Source: an uncultured Eubacteriales bacterium
GTDB taxonomy: Bacteria > Bacillota > Clostridia > Oscillospirales > Oscillospiraceae
Reading direction: 5' to 3'
Assembly: GCA_900549405.1 (NCBI GenBank)
Contig: URNZ01000003.1
Span: forward strand, 16,179 to 80,178
Length of the DNA stretch: 64,000 nucleotides
The position numbers and the translations under genes were made by a program. The notes beneath the pieces are model-generated. The model saw only the letters and a list, made by a program, of their open reading frames with translations. It was not told where the DNA came from and did not search any database. This document shows positions 16,893 through 25,405 of the stretch, one piece after another (position 1 is the stretch's first letter; each line of letters starts with the position of its first letter).

Positions 16893-17393
16893 TCACGCTG
16901 TCTCGCCGGAGGCGGGGGCGGCGGGGAGCTGGCGGCTCCGCCAGCCCAGACTGTAGCCCAGGGAGAAGAGCAGCAGCAGGGCCAGGGCGCTCATGGGCGT
17001 GCCCAGGGCGATGAGGGGGCCGGAGGAGATGGTGTTGTTCCGCTCGATCAAAGGCACGACCAACCGGACGACCCCGGGGACCAGTCCGAAGAGATACTGA
17101 GCGAAGACGGACAGGGCCAGACTGCGGCGCTCGTCGGGGATGAGGGCAAACTGCCACACGGCGCAGGCGGCCACCAGCAGCACCGACCAGTGGGCCACGA
17201 TGGCAGAGCGCAGCCACCCGCGGCCTGCCGCACCGCAGCGCCACCCCGCCCGGACCCACAGGGCGACCATCACCCAGGGCAGGGCGGTGAAAAACAGCGT
17301 CCCCAGCAGGGGGAAGGCGGCGGTGCGGATGTAGAAAAATCCCATCACCAGGGGGAGAAAGCCCAGCAGGGTTACAATATGCTTGCGCGTCAC
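16893..17393 (-). CDS. Hypothetical four-to-five-segment membrane protein, probable ECF-sigma target
   Basis: A 166-residue protein with hydrophobic segments at about 8-25, 30-48, 65-85, 95-115 and 130-150, and RSRQLPAAPASGETA as tail. I do not recognise the family. It lies downstream of the sigma/anti-sigma pair on the same strand, separated by 103 bases that contain a match to an ECF-type promoter, and has its own terminator. This suggests a separate transcript switched on by the sigma factor next door, as is common for envelope-stress targets. The function is not readable from the sequence. Confidence 0.65.
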   Translation of the reverse strand: MTRKHIVTLLGFLPLVMGFFYIRTAAFPLLGTLFFTALPWVMVALWVRAGWRCGAAGRGWLRSAIVAHWSVLLVAACAVWQFALIPDERRSLALSVFAQYLFGLVPGVVRLVVPLIERNNTISSGPLIALGTPMSALALLLLFSLGYSLGWRSRQLPAAPASGETA

Positions 17394-17450
17394 TTGAAAC
17401 CACCTCTCAAAATTTTTCTAACGCCCTCAATGGGCCTCTTTACTATAGTA

Positions 17451-17477
17451 GACGAAAAACGGGCGGTTTTTGTTGCA
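17451..17477 (-). promoter_or_regulatory. Candidate ECF-sigma promoter
   Basis: On the minus strand, TGCAAC (17472-17477), 17 bases rich in A and T tracts, then CGTC (17451-17454). This matches the AAC / CGT architecture of ECF sigma promoters. No sigma-A pair with correct spacing is present. It lies just upstream of the 166-residue membrane protein. Confidence 0.5.
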
Positions 17478-17496
17478 GGGTTTTCAAAAAATTTTT

Positions 17497-18210
17497 TTAA
17501 GGATCTGTATCCAGCCGCTCCAGTCCGTCAGCCAGGACCAAAGCCTGGTCTAAGTCCATGCAGCCGCCCAGGGTGAACTGAATGTTCTGCCGGGTGTCGA
17601 TCCAGGTGAGGATGTCAAAGGCCTCCGGGTCGGCGTCCTGGAAGAAGTAGCCCTCCATGCCGTTTACCCGGGTCTCGATGACCTCCCCCTCCTCCATGTC
17701 GATGAAGGTGCCGCCGCCCTGCTGCATGTAGCTGTAGTCCAGATAGAGATAATCACCGTCGGCGCTCTCATAGTCCGCTGCCACTAAGGCGGGGCCCAGG
17801 CGCTGCCAGTCGGTCTGGACATAGCCCTCGGGCAGTGAACCCAGGACGTAGCAGGGCAGCTCGTCCCCCACATCCGGCCCGCTGTAGACAAAGCTGGCGC
17901 GGTTCTGGTTCCACTCCACCGCCAGCCGGACGATGTCTGCCCGGGCGGTGGGGCTGGCGGCCAGGCCCAGTCCGGCGACCAACAGGAGGGCGGCGGCGGT
18001 TTGGGCATACTTCTTCCAGGCGGGGCGCTGCTTTTTCTTGGCCCAGGCCCAGGGGTCCCGCTTCATGGCGGTTATCTGCCGCTGATACCGGGGGGAGGGC
18101 TGAAAGGCGGGGGCCTCCCCGTTGTCGGCTTCGGAGGGCTGCTCCGATTTCTGCTCCACGCCGTCCATGAGCACGTGGCGCATGAGCCGGTCCAGTTCCT
18201 GATCTGTCAT
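17497..18210 (-). CDS. Probable membrane anti-sigma factor (DUF4367-like C-terminal domain)
   Basis: A 237-residue protein: cytoplasmic N-terminal part (about 1-65), a single transmembrane segment (about 68-86, TAAALLLVAGLGLAA), then an extracytoplasmic domain with EGYVQTDWQRLG and NGMEGYFFQDADPEAFDILTWIDTRQNIQFTLGG typical of DUF4367 proteins. Its start overlaps the sigma gene stop by four bases, the classic arrangement for a sigma factor and its inhibitor. It most likely holds the ECF sigma factor inactive until an envelope signal. No zinc-binding HxxxCxxC motif is visible in the N-terminal part, so it would be of another anti-sigma class. Confidence 0.82.
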   Translation of the reverse strand: MTDQELDRLMRHVLMDGVEQKSEQPSEADNGEAPAFQPSPRYQRQITAMKRDPWAWAKKKQRPAWKKYAQTAAALLLVAGLGLAASPTARADIVRLAVEWNQNRASFVYSGPDVGDELPCYVLGSLPEGYVQTDWQRLGPALVAADYESADGDYLYLDYSYMQQGGGTFIDMEEGEVIETRVNGMEGYFFQDADPEAFDILTWIDTRQNIQFTLGGCMDLDQALVLADGLERLDTDP

Positions 18211-18737
18211 GGGTGTATCCCCTCCTCCTCGGCTAATTTTTTCAGCAGCTCCCGGCCCCGGGCGATGCGGGTGTTCACCGCCGTCTGGGTCAGGGAGAGC
18301 CGCTGGGCGATCTCCTTGTTGCTATAGCCCAGCAGAAAGCGCATCTCCAGGGCCGCCCGATAGGTCTGGGGCAGCCGGGCGAACAGGTCGACTAAAGCAC
18401 GGTAGCTGACGGCCCCCTCCGGGCCGGGCTGGTTTTCGATTTGGGCCCAGTCCTCCAGGGGCAAAACTTTATGCCGCCGCCGCAGGATGGAGATGGCCTC
18501 GTTCTTTACAATACAGACGCACCAGAAGGGCAGTCTGTCACAGGGAATCTCATAAATTTTTTCAAAATGCTTGGCCATCTGGCATAGGGCGTTCTGCATG
18601 GCGTCCTCCGCGTCCTGCCGGTCCCGGAGAATGGACATGGCGGCGCGCTCCATGGCGGCATGATTTTCCTCGTACAGGGTCAAAAACCGCGCCCGGTCCG
18701 CCTCGCAGGCCAGGGCGGATAGCATCAGGGGGAGCAT
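18207..18737 (-). CDS. ECF-type RNA polymerase sigma factor
   Basis: A 176-residue sigma-70 family protein with region 2 (about 20-85, ILRDRQDAEDAMQNALCQMAKH) and region 4 (about 115-170, LGYSNKEIAQRLSLTQTAVNTRIARGRELL). Regions 1 and 3 are missing, as in ECF factors. It directs polymerase to promoters of its regulon; the partner gene overlapping its end is the likely anti-sigma factor. Its own upstream promoter looks like sigma-A rather than ECF, so simple positive autoregulation is not evident. The candidate target promoter at 17451-17477 belongs to the next gene downstream. Confidence 0.9.
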   Translation of the reverse strand: MLPLMLSALACEADRARFLTLYEENHAAMERAAMSILRDRQDAEDAMQNALCQMAKHFEKIYEIPCDRLPFWCVCIVKNEAISILRRRHKVLPLEDWAQIENQPGPEGAVSYRALVDLFARLPQTYRAALEMRFLLGYSNKEIAQRLSLTQTAVNTRIARGRELLKKLAEEEGIHP

Positions 18738-18772
18738 AGGCCCCTCACCCCGCTTTCTGTCTTTCTATGCCC

Positions 18773-18800
18773 ATCATATCATATTTTTGACGTTTCGCAA
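18773..18800 (-). promoter_or_regulatory. Sigma-A promoter of the sigma/anti-sigma operon
   Basis: Minus strand TTGCGA (18795-18800), 16 bases, TATGAT (18773-18778), 35 bases before the sigma start codon. Confidence 0.6.
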
Positions 18801-18810
18801 TAGAAAACAG

Positions 18811-18842
18811 AAAATCCGCCGAGGCACAAGTACCTCGGCGGA
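18811..18842 (-). terminator. Terminator after the acyl-CoA synthetase
   Basis: TCCGCCGAGG (18815-18824), 8-base loop, CCTCGGCGGA (18833-18842), followed on the minus strand by TTTTC. Confidence 0.9.
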
Positions 18843-18874
18843 CCATGGGATATATAGCTTGTTGTGGTTGTCCG

Positions 18875-20509
18875 TTACGCCTTGTTCTGGGCCTCCACCA
18901 GGCGGACGCCGCAGTATTTCTGGCGCAGCTTGGGCTTTTCGATCTTGCCGGTGGGGTTGCGGGGGACATCGGCGAAGATGATCTTCCGGGGGCGCTTATA
19001 CCGGGGCAGGTCCATGCAGAACTGGTTGATCTCCTCCTCGGTGCAGGTCTCGCCCTCCTTCACCTGGATGATGGCGGCGGCGATCTCGCCCAGACGGGGG
19101 TCGGGCAGGCCGATGACGGCCACGTCGTGGACCTTGGGGCAGGCGGCCAGGAAGTCTTCGATCTGCACGGGGTACAGGTTCTCGCCGCCGGAGATGATGA
19201 CGTCCTTCTTCCGGTCCACCAGGAAATAGAAGCCGTCCTCGTCCTGGCGGGCCATGTCGCCGGTGTGGAGCCAGCCGTCGATGAGCACCTCGGCGGTGGC
19301 CTTGGGGTCGTGGTAATAGCACTCCATCACGCCGGGGCCCTTTACGCACAGCTCGCCCACGTCGCCCTGCTTCACGGGCTGGTTCTGCTCGTCCACGATC
19401 TTCACCTTCCAGCCATAGCCGGGGACGCCGATGGCGCCCACCTTGTGGATGTTGTCGGTGCCCAGGTGGACGCAGCCCGGGCCGGTGGACTCGGACAGAC
19501 CATAGTTGGTGTCATACTTGTGGTGGGGGAAATAGCGCATCCAGTGCTTGATGAGGGAGGGGGGCACGGGCTGGGCGCCGATGTGCATCAGCCGCCACTG
19601 GGACAGCTGATAGTCCTCCAGCTTCAGCTCGCCCCGGTCCAGGGCGGCCAGAATGTCCTGGCACCAGGGCACCAGAAGCCACACGATGGTGCAGTGCTCC
19701 TGAGACACGGCCTGGAAGATGGCCTTGGGGCTGTTGCCCTTGAGCAGCACGGCCTTGCTGCCGGTGAACAGCGAGCCGAACCAGTGCATCTTGGCCCCCG
19801 TGTGGTACAGGGGCGGGATGCACAGGAACACGTCGTCGTGGGTGGTGTCGTGGTGGATGGCCTCCATGCGGGCGGACTGGAGCAGGGCCCGGTGCTTGAG
19901 CAGGATGGCCTTGGGGAAGCCGGTGGTGCCGGAGGAGTAGTAGATGGCGGCCTCGTCCTCGTCGTCGATGAGAATTTTAGGGGCCACGCTGGAGCAGTTG
20001 GCGGTGGCCCGGTGATAGTCCTCGGCAAAGGAGGGGCAGGTCTCGCCCACGAACAGAAGCAGCATCTGCTTGGACAGCTTGGGGGCGATGGTCTCCATGC
20101 GGCCGATAAACTCCGGCCCGAAGAACAGCACGTCCACGTCGGCCAGCTTCAGGCAGTAGTCGATCTCGTCGGAGGTATAGCGGAAGTTCAGGGGCACGGC
20201 GATGGCCCCGGCCTTTAAAATGCCGAAATAGATGGGCAGCCACTCCAGGCAGTTCATCAGCAGGATGGCCACCTTCTGGCCCTTGCGGATGCCCCGGCTG
20301 AGGAGCATGTTGGCCACCCGGTTGGCCTTTTCGTCAAAGACGGACCAGGTGATCTCCCGGCGGTAGGGGGCGGTGGAGGTGGGCTGGATCAGGGCATACT
20401 CCTTCCAGGTCACCCGCTGCTCCTCCTGCACCTCGGGGTTGATCTCCACCAGGGCGATCTCGTCGCCATATAGCTTGCTGTTGCGCTCTAACAGATCGGT
20501 GATAGGCAT
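18875..20509 (-). CDS. AMP-forming acyl-CoA synthetase / ligase
   Basis: A 544-residue member of the ANL adenylating superfamily. It activates a carboxylic acid with ATP to the acyl-AMP and then forms the CoA thioester. Motifs: the P-loop [13 protein letters not shown], the A5-like [18 protein letters not shown] with the ribose-binding Asp, [12 protein letters not shown], and NPTGKIEK with the C-terminal catalytic lysine. Medium- or long-chain fatty acids and aromatic acids are all possible substrates. ATG 20509 follows AAAGGA. It is monocistronic, with a near-consensus promoter overlapped by a palindromic operator, so it is probably induced by a substrate or its CoA ester. Confidence 0.9.
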   Translation of the reverse strand: MPITDLLERNSKLYGDEIALVEINPEVQEEQRVTWKEYALIQPTSTAPYRREITWSVFDEKANRVANMLLSRGIRKGQKVAILLMNCLEWLPIYFGILKAGAIAVPLNFRYTSDEIDYCLKLADVDVLFFGPEFIGRMETIAPKLSKQMLLLFVGETCPSFAEDYHRATANCSSVAPKILIDDEDEAAIYYSSGTTGFPKAILLKHRALLQSARMEAIHHDTTHDDVFLCIPPLYHTGAKMHWFGSLFTGSKAVLLKGNSPKAIFQAVSQEHCTIVWLLVPWCQDILAALDRGELKLEDYQLSQWRLMHIGAQPVPPSLIKHWMRYFPHHKYDTNYGLSESTGPGCVHLGTDNIHKVGAIGVPGYGWKVKIVDEQNQPVKQGDVGELCVKGPGVMECYYHDPKATAEVLIDGWLHTGDMARQDEDGFYFLVDRKKDVIISGGENLYPVQIEDFLAACPKVHDVAVIGLPDPRLGEIAAAIIQVKEGETCTEEEINQFCMDLPRYKRPRKIIFADVPRNPTGKIEKPKLRQKYCGVRLVEAQNKA

Positions 20510-20531
20510 CTTACGTCGATCCTTTCTTATA

Positions 20532-20585
20532 AGGAGCGGGAGCGCTCCTGAAACTTCATTGGTTTTAAACTTTAAACCATTGAAG
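20532..20585 (-). promoter_or_regulatory. Operator palindrome and leader hairpin of the acyl-CoA synthetase gene
   Basis: An inverted repeat covers 20554-20585: CTTCATTGGTTTTAAA on one side and TTTAAACCATTGAAG on the other. It begins right after the -10 box, at the expected start point, a standard repressor site. A further hairpin AGGAGCG/CGCTCCT (about 20531-20549) lies in the leader before the ribosome site. The regulator is not in the window. Confidence 0.6.
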
Positions 20586-20586
20586 T

Positions 20587-20615
20587 ATGATAGCCCATCT
20601 TCCCGGAAATGTCAA
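20587..20615 (-). promoter_or_regulatory. Sigma-A promoter of the acyl-CoA synthetase gene
   Basis: Minus strand TTGACA (20610-20615), 17 bases, TATCAT (20587-20592). Confidence 0.8.
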
Positions 20616-20647
20616 GGGCGTTTTGGAAAATAGCGAAGAAAGAGCAG

Positions 20648-20680
20648 AAAAAGCCGCCGCCCCGGTAGGAGGGCGGCGGC
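20648..20680 (-). terminator. Terminator after the 46-residue small protein
   Basis: GCCGCCGCCC (20653-20662) pairs with GGGCGGCGGC (20671-20680); minus-strand T run at 20648-20652. It lies just upstream of the synthetase promoter. Confidence 0.88.
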
Positions 20681-20737
20681 TGAAAACGGCCCCGGGGGAG
20701 AGAGACCCGGGTCCTCTGGACGCAGATAAAAGGGCGC

Positions 20738-20878
20738 TCAGGCGTGGGACTTCAGGCGCTTCATCTCGGGATACCACTCCTTAAAGGCGAAGATCAGCGA
20801 GAAAAACAGAGAGAAGGGGGCCATGCGGATGCAGTTCCAAAATTCGTGTTTTGCAGCCAGATATTCTTTGCTTTCCAT
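20738..20878 (-). CDS. 46-residue small protein with one hydrophobic segment
   Basis: A short ORF (46 residues plus stop) starting MESKEYLAAKHEFWN, followed by a hydrophobic stretch (MAPFSLFFSLIFAF, about residues 19-32) and a basic tail ending MKRLKSHA. ATG 20878 is preceded by a strong CGGGAGGT at the right spacing, and a terminator stands 58 bases past the stop. A -10-like TATAAT lies upstream at about 20933-20938. These signs make it a real gene rather than chance. Possibly a small membrane-associated protein; the family is not recognised and the function unknown. Confidence 0.65.
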   Translation of the reverse strand: MESKEYLAAKHEFWNCIRMAPFSLFFSLIFAFKEWYPEMKRLKSHA

Positions 20879-21013
20879 GTCAAATTACCTCCCGAACAAC
20901 ACACAGGTGGGTTTGTTTTCCACGCACCCTATTATAGAAAACATTTGATAAAACGGGTGTTAAGAAAAAACGGGAGGGTGTTTCGGTTTTGTAAAAGAGA
21001 ACAGGTGCCAGAA

Positions 21014-21052
21014 AAAGCAAAAGCGTTCCACGGATAAGTCGTGGAACGCTTT
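21014..21052 (-). terminator. Terminator of the envelope operon
   Basis: AAAGCGTTCCAC (21020-21031) pairs with GTGGAACGCTTT (21041-21052); minus-strand T-rich tail follows. It ends the murJ-to-csaB transcript six bases after the last stop codon. Confidence 0.9.
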
Positions 21053-21057
21053 GATAC

Positions 21058-23268
21058 TCAGTGCTTCCGATGCTCCTCCAGCATCTCCAGCAGCAGGCGC
21101 TCGTTTTCACCTGCGGCGCGGGTCATGGCGGCGGATTTCTCCTTCAGGCGGGAGAGCACGGCGGGGTAGTCGGCCATGAGGGCGTCGGCCCGGCGGATGG
21201 CCTCCTGTGCGTCGAAGGAGTCCACACGCCCGGCAGCGGGCAGGTCCAGCTCCTTCAGATAGCTGTCCACCTTGGGGTCGTACACCAGACCCATGGAGGG
21301 CACGGCCATCCGGGCGGCGAAGATCAGAGTGTGCAGCCGCATGGCCAGACACAGCCTGGCCTTGCCCAGCACGGCCATCAGCTCCCGGGGGGTGCAGGGG
21401 GCGTCCAGCAGACAGGAGGGCTCCTCCATAAAGGACTGCACCTGCTGGGCGGTGGCCCGGTCCCGGCTGGGCTGCATGAGCAGGAAGAGGACGGCCAGGC
21501 CGTATTGCCGGTGGAGGTGGTCACACAGCTGGGCCAGCTGGCGGCAGAAGTCCCCGGTGTCCGGCCAGTCCCGCACAGACACGGCCACAAAGGGCTCACC
21601 GGGGGTCACGCCCGCCCCGGCCAGCAGCTCCTCACCCCGGGCTTCTGAGGCGGGGGACAGGTGGAACACCGGGTCGGCGGTGACGTGGAGGTCGGTGCGG
21701 GTGACGCCCATGTCCTGAAGCTCCCGGGCGGAGCTGTGGTCCCGCAGGGTGATCAGGGTGGCCTGGTCCACCACCCGCTTTACCCGGCGGCGGTTGGCCG
21801 GGCGGCGCACCGGGCCGATGCCGTTGGCATACAGCATCACCGGCTTGCCCAGCCAGTGGGCGCAGCGGATGACGGTGAGGTAATAGAGCAGGGAGCGGGT
21901 GGAGGTGGTGTCCTGGAGCAGGCTGCCTCCGCCGGAAAGCAGGGCATCGCACCGGCGCAGGGCGGAGAAGACCTTTAACACCCGGAACCGGGGGATGGCC
22001 TCCAGACCATACTGCCGCCGGGTGAGCTCCGGGTCGTTGGACAGGGCAGTGACGGAGATGTGGTCGCTGGCCTCGTGGATGGCCTGCTGAATGGCCTCCA
22101 GAATGGCGTCGTCCCCGGCGTTGGAAAAGCCATAGTAGCCGCTCATCACCACGTGGAAGGGGCGGCGTACCTGGTCGTAGACCGCCAGGCAGTCGTCGGC
22201 CATACGGTGGACGGAGTAGCGCTCCTGCACCACCCGGCGGCCATAGTCCCCCAGGTCTTTTGCCTGGTCGGGGGAGAGGGCCAGGGCCCGCAGCAGGTCG
22301 GCCTGGAGCTGCTCCGGGGTGGCCACAGGGTCGGTGCGGCAGCAGAAGTTGGTGTCCACTGCCTTGTCTAAAAGCTCTGGGCAAAACAGGCCGGTGTGCC
22401 CCTGGGCCCCGGAGAGGACCACTGGCTTGCAGGCGGCCATGGCCTCCAGCGCCGCCCGGGACACGCCCACGAACAGCTGACAGGCGGCCACCAGCTGGTT
22501 GACGTCGGTGCGGGGGCCGGTGAGAATGACGCAGGGGCGGCCCAGCTTTCGGTTGACCTCCTCCGCCTGGGCCTTCAGGGGTTCAAAAGCGCCGCCGCCC
22601 CCCACGATGAGGATGCGCAGACCGGGGTAGTCCCGGCACAGGGCGGGGGCCAGCTCCACCAGCTGCCGGGCGGTGTACACCGTCTCGGGGTCTAAGCGGC
22701 TGACGTGGGCGATGACGGGGCCGTCCCCCAGGTCGAACTCCCGGCGGACGGTCTCCCCGGTGAGGGCGGGGGAGAATTTGTCCGTGTCGATGCCGTTGAT
22801 GGTCAGAGTGATGTGCTCCTGGGGGACATTATACTGGCGGACCAGATAGTCCCGGATGTCCTCGGACACGGCCAGGGTGCGCTCCCCCCAGTTAGACAGC
22901 AGGCGCAGGGCCCCGCTGACCTGATACACCCCGTGGCAGGAGGTGACAAAGGCGAAGCCCATGGACTTTTGCAGCCGCCCGCACAGAAAGGCGGGGATGC
23001 GGGCGTGGGCGTGGACGATGTCCGGCTTCTCCCGGGCGATGACCTGGCGCAGGATGCGCTGGGCCTGGAGCATGCTGCCCACAGACCGGCGGTTCAGAGG
23101 GGCGGCGTAGTGCCGGATGCCCGCGGCCTCGATCTCCGGGACATACACGCCCCCGTTGGACACCACCGCCACCTGGTGGCCCCGGCTTTTCAGCTCCTTA
23201 GACAGCTCCACAATGTGGGTCTCCGCGCCGCCGATGTCCAGGCCCATGGTGGCCATGAGAATCTTCAT
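21058..23268 (-). CDS. csaB: Fusion: family 4 glycosyltransferase plus CsaB-type polysaccharide pyruvyl transferase
   Basis: A 736-residue two-domain protein. Residues about 1-370 form a GT-B glycosyltransferase (MGLDIGGAETHIVELS near the start, VSRAALEAMAACKPVV near the donor site). Residues about 372-730 are a CsaB-like pyruvyl transferase (GYYGFSNAGDDAILEAI, ALLSGGGSLLQDTTSTRSL, YANGIGPV). CsaB puts ketal pyruvate on secondary cell-wall polymer, which SLH domains require for binding. In most bacilli CsaB is a separate protein of about 360 residues, so this is a natural fusion that may couple sugar addition and pyruvylation. It is the last gene of the envelope operon. Confidence 0.88.
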   Translation of the reverse strand: MKILMATMGLDIGGAETHIVELSKELKSRGHQVAVVSNGGVYVPEIEAAGIRHYAAPLNRRSVGSMLQAQRILRQVIAREKPDIVHAHARIPAFLCGRLQKSMGFAFVTSCHGVYQVSGALRLLSNWGERTLAVSEDIRDYLVRQYNVPQEHITLTINGIDTDKFSPALTGETVRREFDLGDGPVIAHVSRLDPETVYTARQLVELAPALCRDYPGLRILIVGGGGAFEPLKAQAEEVNRKLGRPCVILTGPRTDVNQLVAACQLFVGVSRAALEAMAACKPVVLSGAQGHTGLFCPELLDKAVDTNFCCRTDPVATPEQLQADLLRALALSPDQAKDLGDYGRRVVQERYSVHRMADDCLAVYDQVRRPFHVVMSGYYGFSNAGDDAILEAIQQAIHEASDHISVTALSNDPELTRRQYGLEAIPRFRVLKVFSALRRCDALLSGGGSLLQDTTSTRSLLYYLTVIRCAHWLGKPVMLYANGIGPVRRPANRRRVKRVVDQATLITLRDHSSARELQDMGVTRTDLHVTADPVFHLSPASEARGEELLAGAGVTPGEPFVAVSVRDWPDTGDFCRQLAQLCDHLHRQYGLAVLFLLMQPSRDRATAQQVQSFMEEPSCLLDAPCTPRELMAVLGKARLCLAMRLHTLIFAARMAVPSMGLVYDPKVDSYLKELDLPAAGRVDSFDAQEAIRRADALMADYPAVLSRLKEKSAAMTRAAGENERLLLEMLEEHRKH

Positions 23269-23289
23269 AGGAAACCTCTCTTTCCGGCT

Positions 23290-23784
23290 TTAGCCGATGG
23301 AAGTCACGGTGCCGGTGAACTGGGCATAGGGGGTGTAGAAATTCCGGGAGGCGTTGATGCCCAGGTCATAGATGCGGTTGAGCTGATAGCGGCCCTCGCT
23401 GATGAGACCCTCGCCCTGAATGGTCAGGACCAGGTTCACGCTGTCCTGGGCGGGGGCGCTGACCACCGTGCCGTCATACAGCTCGGTGAGCTTTCCGGAG
23501 GGCTGGACCTCGATGCTCTGGATGGCACCCAGGGTGCCGCCGGTGCTGTAGTCCTGGTCATAGACCAGGTCCCCCTCCTGAACGGCGTCGGCCACATACT
23601 GCCGGACGTTGTACGACGTCACCTGATAGGTGATGGGGGTGTTGGTCACCCGGGTGCTGGTGTGGGACAGGCTGGTGTTCTTCACATACAGGGCGGCGGC
23701 CATCACCAGAACCACCAGGACCACCACCACGTCGATGACGCTGATCTTGCCGAACAGGCGGCCGTTTTTATCCATCAGTTTCAT
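23290..23784 (-). CDS. DUF4330 membrane-anchored protein
   Basis: A 164-residue protein of the DUF4330 type: a short cytoplasmic N-terminus with NGRLFGKISVIDVVV, one transmembrane segment (about 18-37), then an extracytoplasmic beta-rich domain with YQVTSYNVRQYVADAVQEGD and GTVVSA. In Clostridia such proteins occur in polysaccharide and wall-polymer clusters; their job is unknown. Its start overlaps the end of the preceding related gene by four bases, and the CsaB fusion follows 21 bases later. With the preceding gene it forms a pair, perhaps a hetero-oligomer. Confidence 0.8.
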   Translation of the reverse strand: MKLMDKNGRLFGKISVIDVVVVLVVLVMAAALYVKNTSLSHTSTRVTNTPITYQVTSYNVRQYVADAVQEGDLVYDQDYSTGGTLGAIQSIEVQPSGKLTELYDGTVVSAPAQDSVNLVLTIQGEGLISEGRYQLNRIYDLGINASRNFYTPYAQFTGTVTSIG

Positions 23785-24284
23785 TTGCCCACACCCTCCC
23801 GTTCCATGGCGATGACAGGGCCGCTGGCCATATAGCCCTCGCCCCGGAGGTACATGGTGGCCCCTACCCGCAGGGCGTAGCCGCCGCCCAGGGTGACGGC
23901 CTCGTCAGTCACGGTGCAGGGGGACTCCACCGTGACCAGCACGTCCTCATAGCCGTCCACGTCGGCCAGGACATATTCCCCGTTCACCTGATCCAGGATC
24001 AGGCTCTGGCAGGGGACGGCCTGGGCACTGACCACGGTGCCCACGTCGTAATTTTTGATGTTGTCGGCCAGCTGGTCCCCCTGGTGGATGGCCTGGGCGG
24101 ACCCGGCGGGCCAGCGCTGGAAGCAGACGGTGTACTGCACCGAGGCGCTGCTCACCCCGTCGCCGGAGGCGGCGGCGGGCCGGGTGAAGCGCCACATCAG
24201 AAAGACGGCGGCGGCCAGGGCCAGCACCAGGACGATGCCGTCGAACAGGTTCAGCCGCAGACGGAATTGGTTGTGCTCCTTCAT
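23781..24284 (-). CDS. Second DUF4330-like membrane-anchored protein
   Basis: A 167-residue paralogue with the same plan: LRLNLFDGIVLVLALAAAVFLMW at the N-terminus gives one transmembrane segment, followed by an outside domain with VQYTVCFQRWPAGSAQAIHQGDQLAD and VGTVVSAQAVP, matching the spacing of conserved positions in the next gene. It overlaps both the upstream glycosyltransferase stop and the downstream paralogue start by four bases, so all are translated together. Likely a structural or accessory part of the wall-polymer machinery. Confidence 0.75.
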   Translation of the reverse strand: MKEHNQFRLRLNLFDGIVLVLALAAAVFLMWRFTRPAAASGDGVSSASVQYTVCFQRWPAGSAQAIHQGDQLADNIKNYDVGTVVSAQAVPCQSLILDQVNGEYVLADVDGYEDVLVTVESPCTVTDEAVTLGGGYALRVGATMYLRGEGYMASGPVIAMEREGVGK

Positions 24285-25405
24285 TTGGATGCTCCTTTCA
24301 GGACATTCTCATAGATTTGTTCGGTGTTCCGGGCGAATACCTCGCCGGTGAACCGGGACTGATAGGTCTCCAGGGCCTTTTCCCGCATGATGGCCACCTC
24401 TTCCGGGTGATCCATCAGCTCAGCCATGGCGTCGGCCAGGGCGGCGCTGTCCTTGCTGGGGAACAGCAGGCCGTTCTGCCCGGAGGTGATGACGAAGGGG
24501 TTGCCGCCATAGTCGCTGGCGATGGTGGGCAATCCCAAGCTCATGCCCTCCAGCAGGGCCATGCTGGTGGCCTCGGTGCCGTAGGAGGCGTTGAGCTGCA
24601 CGTCCAGGATGTTCAGCAGGGCGGCGGCGTCCGAGCGGAAGCCCAGCATCTGCACCACGTCCTCCACCCCCATCTCGGTGACGGCCCGGGTGACCTCCTC
24701 CTCGAAGGCACCGGTGCCGGCCACCAGAATGCGGAAGTTGGAATAGCCCCGGTCCTTCAGCAGCTTGGCGGCGTACACCAGATACAGGTGGCCCTTATAG
24801 TCCTCGATGCGGGCCAGGATGCCGAAGGTGAACACGTCTTTCCCCAGGCCCAGAGACTGGCGCAGGGCGGCCTTCTCCTCGTCGGAGATGGGGGAGACGG
24901 GGGCCACGCCGTTCATGACCACGGTGATCTTCTTGGGGGAGATGCCAGCCTCGGTCAGGTTGTCCCGGGTGGCGGGGCTGACGGCGATGATGTGGTCGGC
25001 ATAGTGCTCGTTGAGCAGCTTGTTCACCCACCGGCCCGGGGGATATTTCAGCTTGGCGGGGACGGGGAAGGCGGAGTGCCGACTGTAGACCACGGGCACG
25101 CGGCAGCGCTTGGCGGCGATGCGGCCAGACAGGGCCCCGTGGGTGTGGACCAGGTCGGGCTTCACCTGGCGGATGAGGGCCTGAAGGGCCTTCACGTCCT
25201 CGCTGGCATAGGAGCAGTCGGCCATGCCGTCCACCTCGTACACGGTGACGTGGGCCTCCTCCAGCAGGGGCTTGAGCAAACTGCCCCGGGGGATGGCCAC
25301 CAGAGTTTCGAACTTGTCCCGGTCAGCGTAGCGCAGGTAATTCAGGATCACCCGGCCCGCGCCGCCGATGTTGGTGTCGCTGATGATATTCAGCACGCGG
25401 ATCAT
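24281..25405 (-). CDS. Family 4 glycosyltransferase
   Basis: A 374-residue GT-B enzyme. N-terminal acceptor domain with ISDTNIGGAGRVILNYLRY; C-terminal donor domain with FGILARIEDYKGH and the sugar-nucleotide site ATSMALLEGMSLGLPTIAS (the E-x7-E region of GT4). It should transfer a sugar from a nucleotide donor onto a growing surface polymer on the cytoplasmic side. The start codon overlaps the stop of the ligase-like gene (ATGA), indicating translational coupling. Donor and acceptor cannot be deduced. Confidence 0.9.
   Translation of the reverse strand: MIRVLNIISDTNIGGAGRVILNYLRYADRDKFETLVAIPRGSLLKPLLEEAHVTVYEVDGMADCSYASEDVKALQALIRQVKPDLVHTHGALSGRIAAKRCRVPVVYSRHSAFPVPAKLKYPPGRWVNKLLNEHYADHIIAVSPATRDNLTEAGISPKKITVVMNGVAPVSPISDEEKAALRQSLGLGKDVFTFGILARIEDYKGHLYLVYAAKLLKDRGYSNFRILVAGTGAFEEEVTRAVTEMGVEDVVQMLGFRSDAAALLNILDVQLNASYGTEATSMALLEGMSLGLPTIASDYGGNPFVITSGQNGLLFPSKDSAALADAMAELMDHPEEVAIMREKALETYQSRFTGEVFARNTEQIYENVLKGASK

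Noticed and set aside
18845-20218. 457-codon plus-strand frame opposite the acyl-CoA synthetase
   Set aside because: Low-complexity Gly/His/Leu-rich antisense translation; the minus strand carries all ANL motifs.
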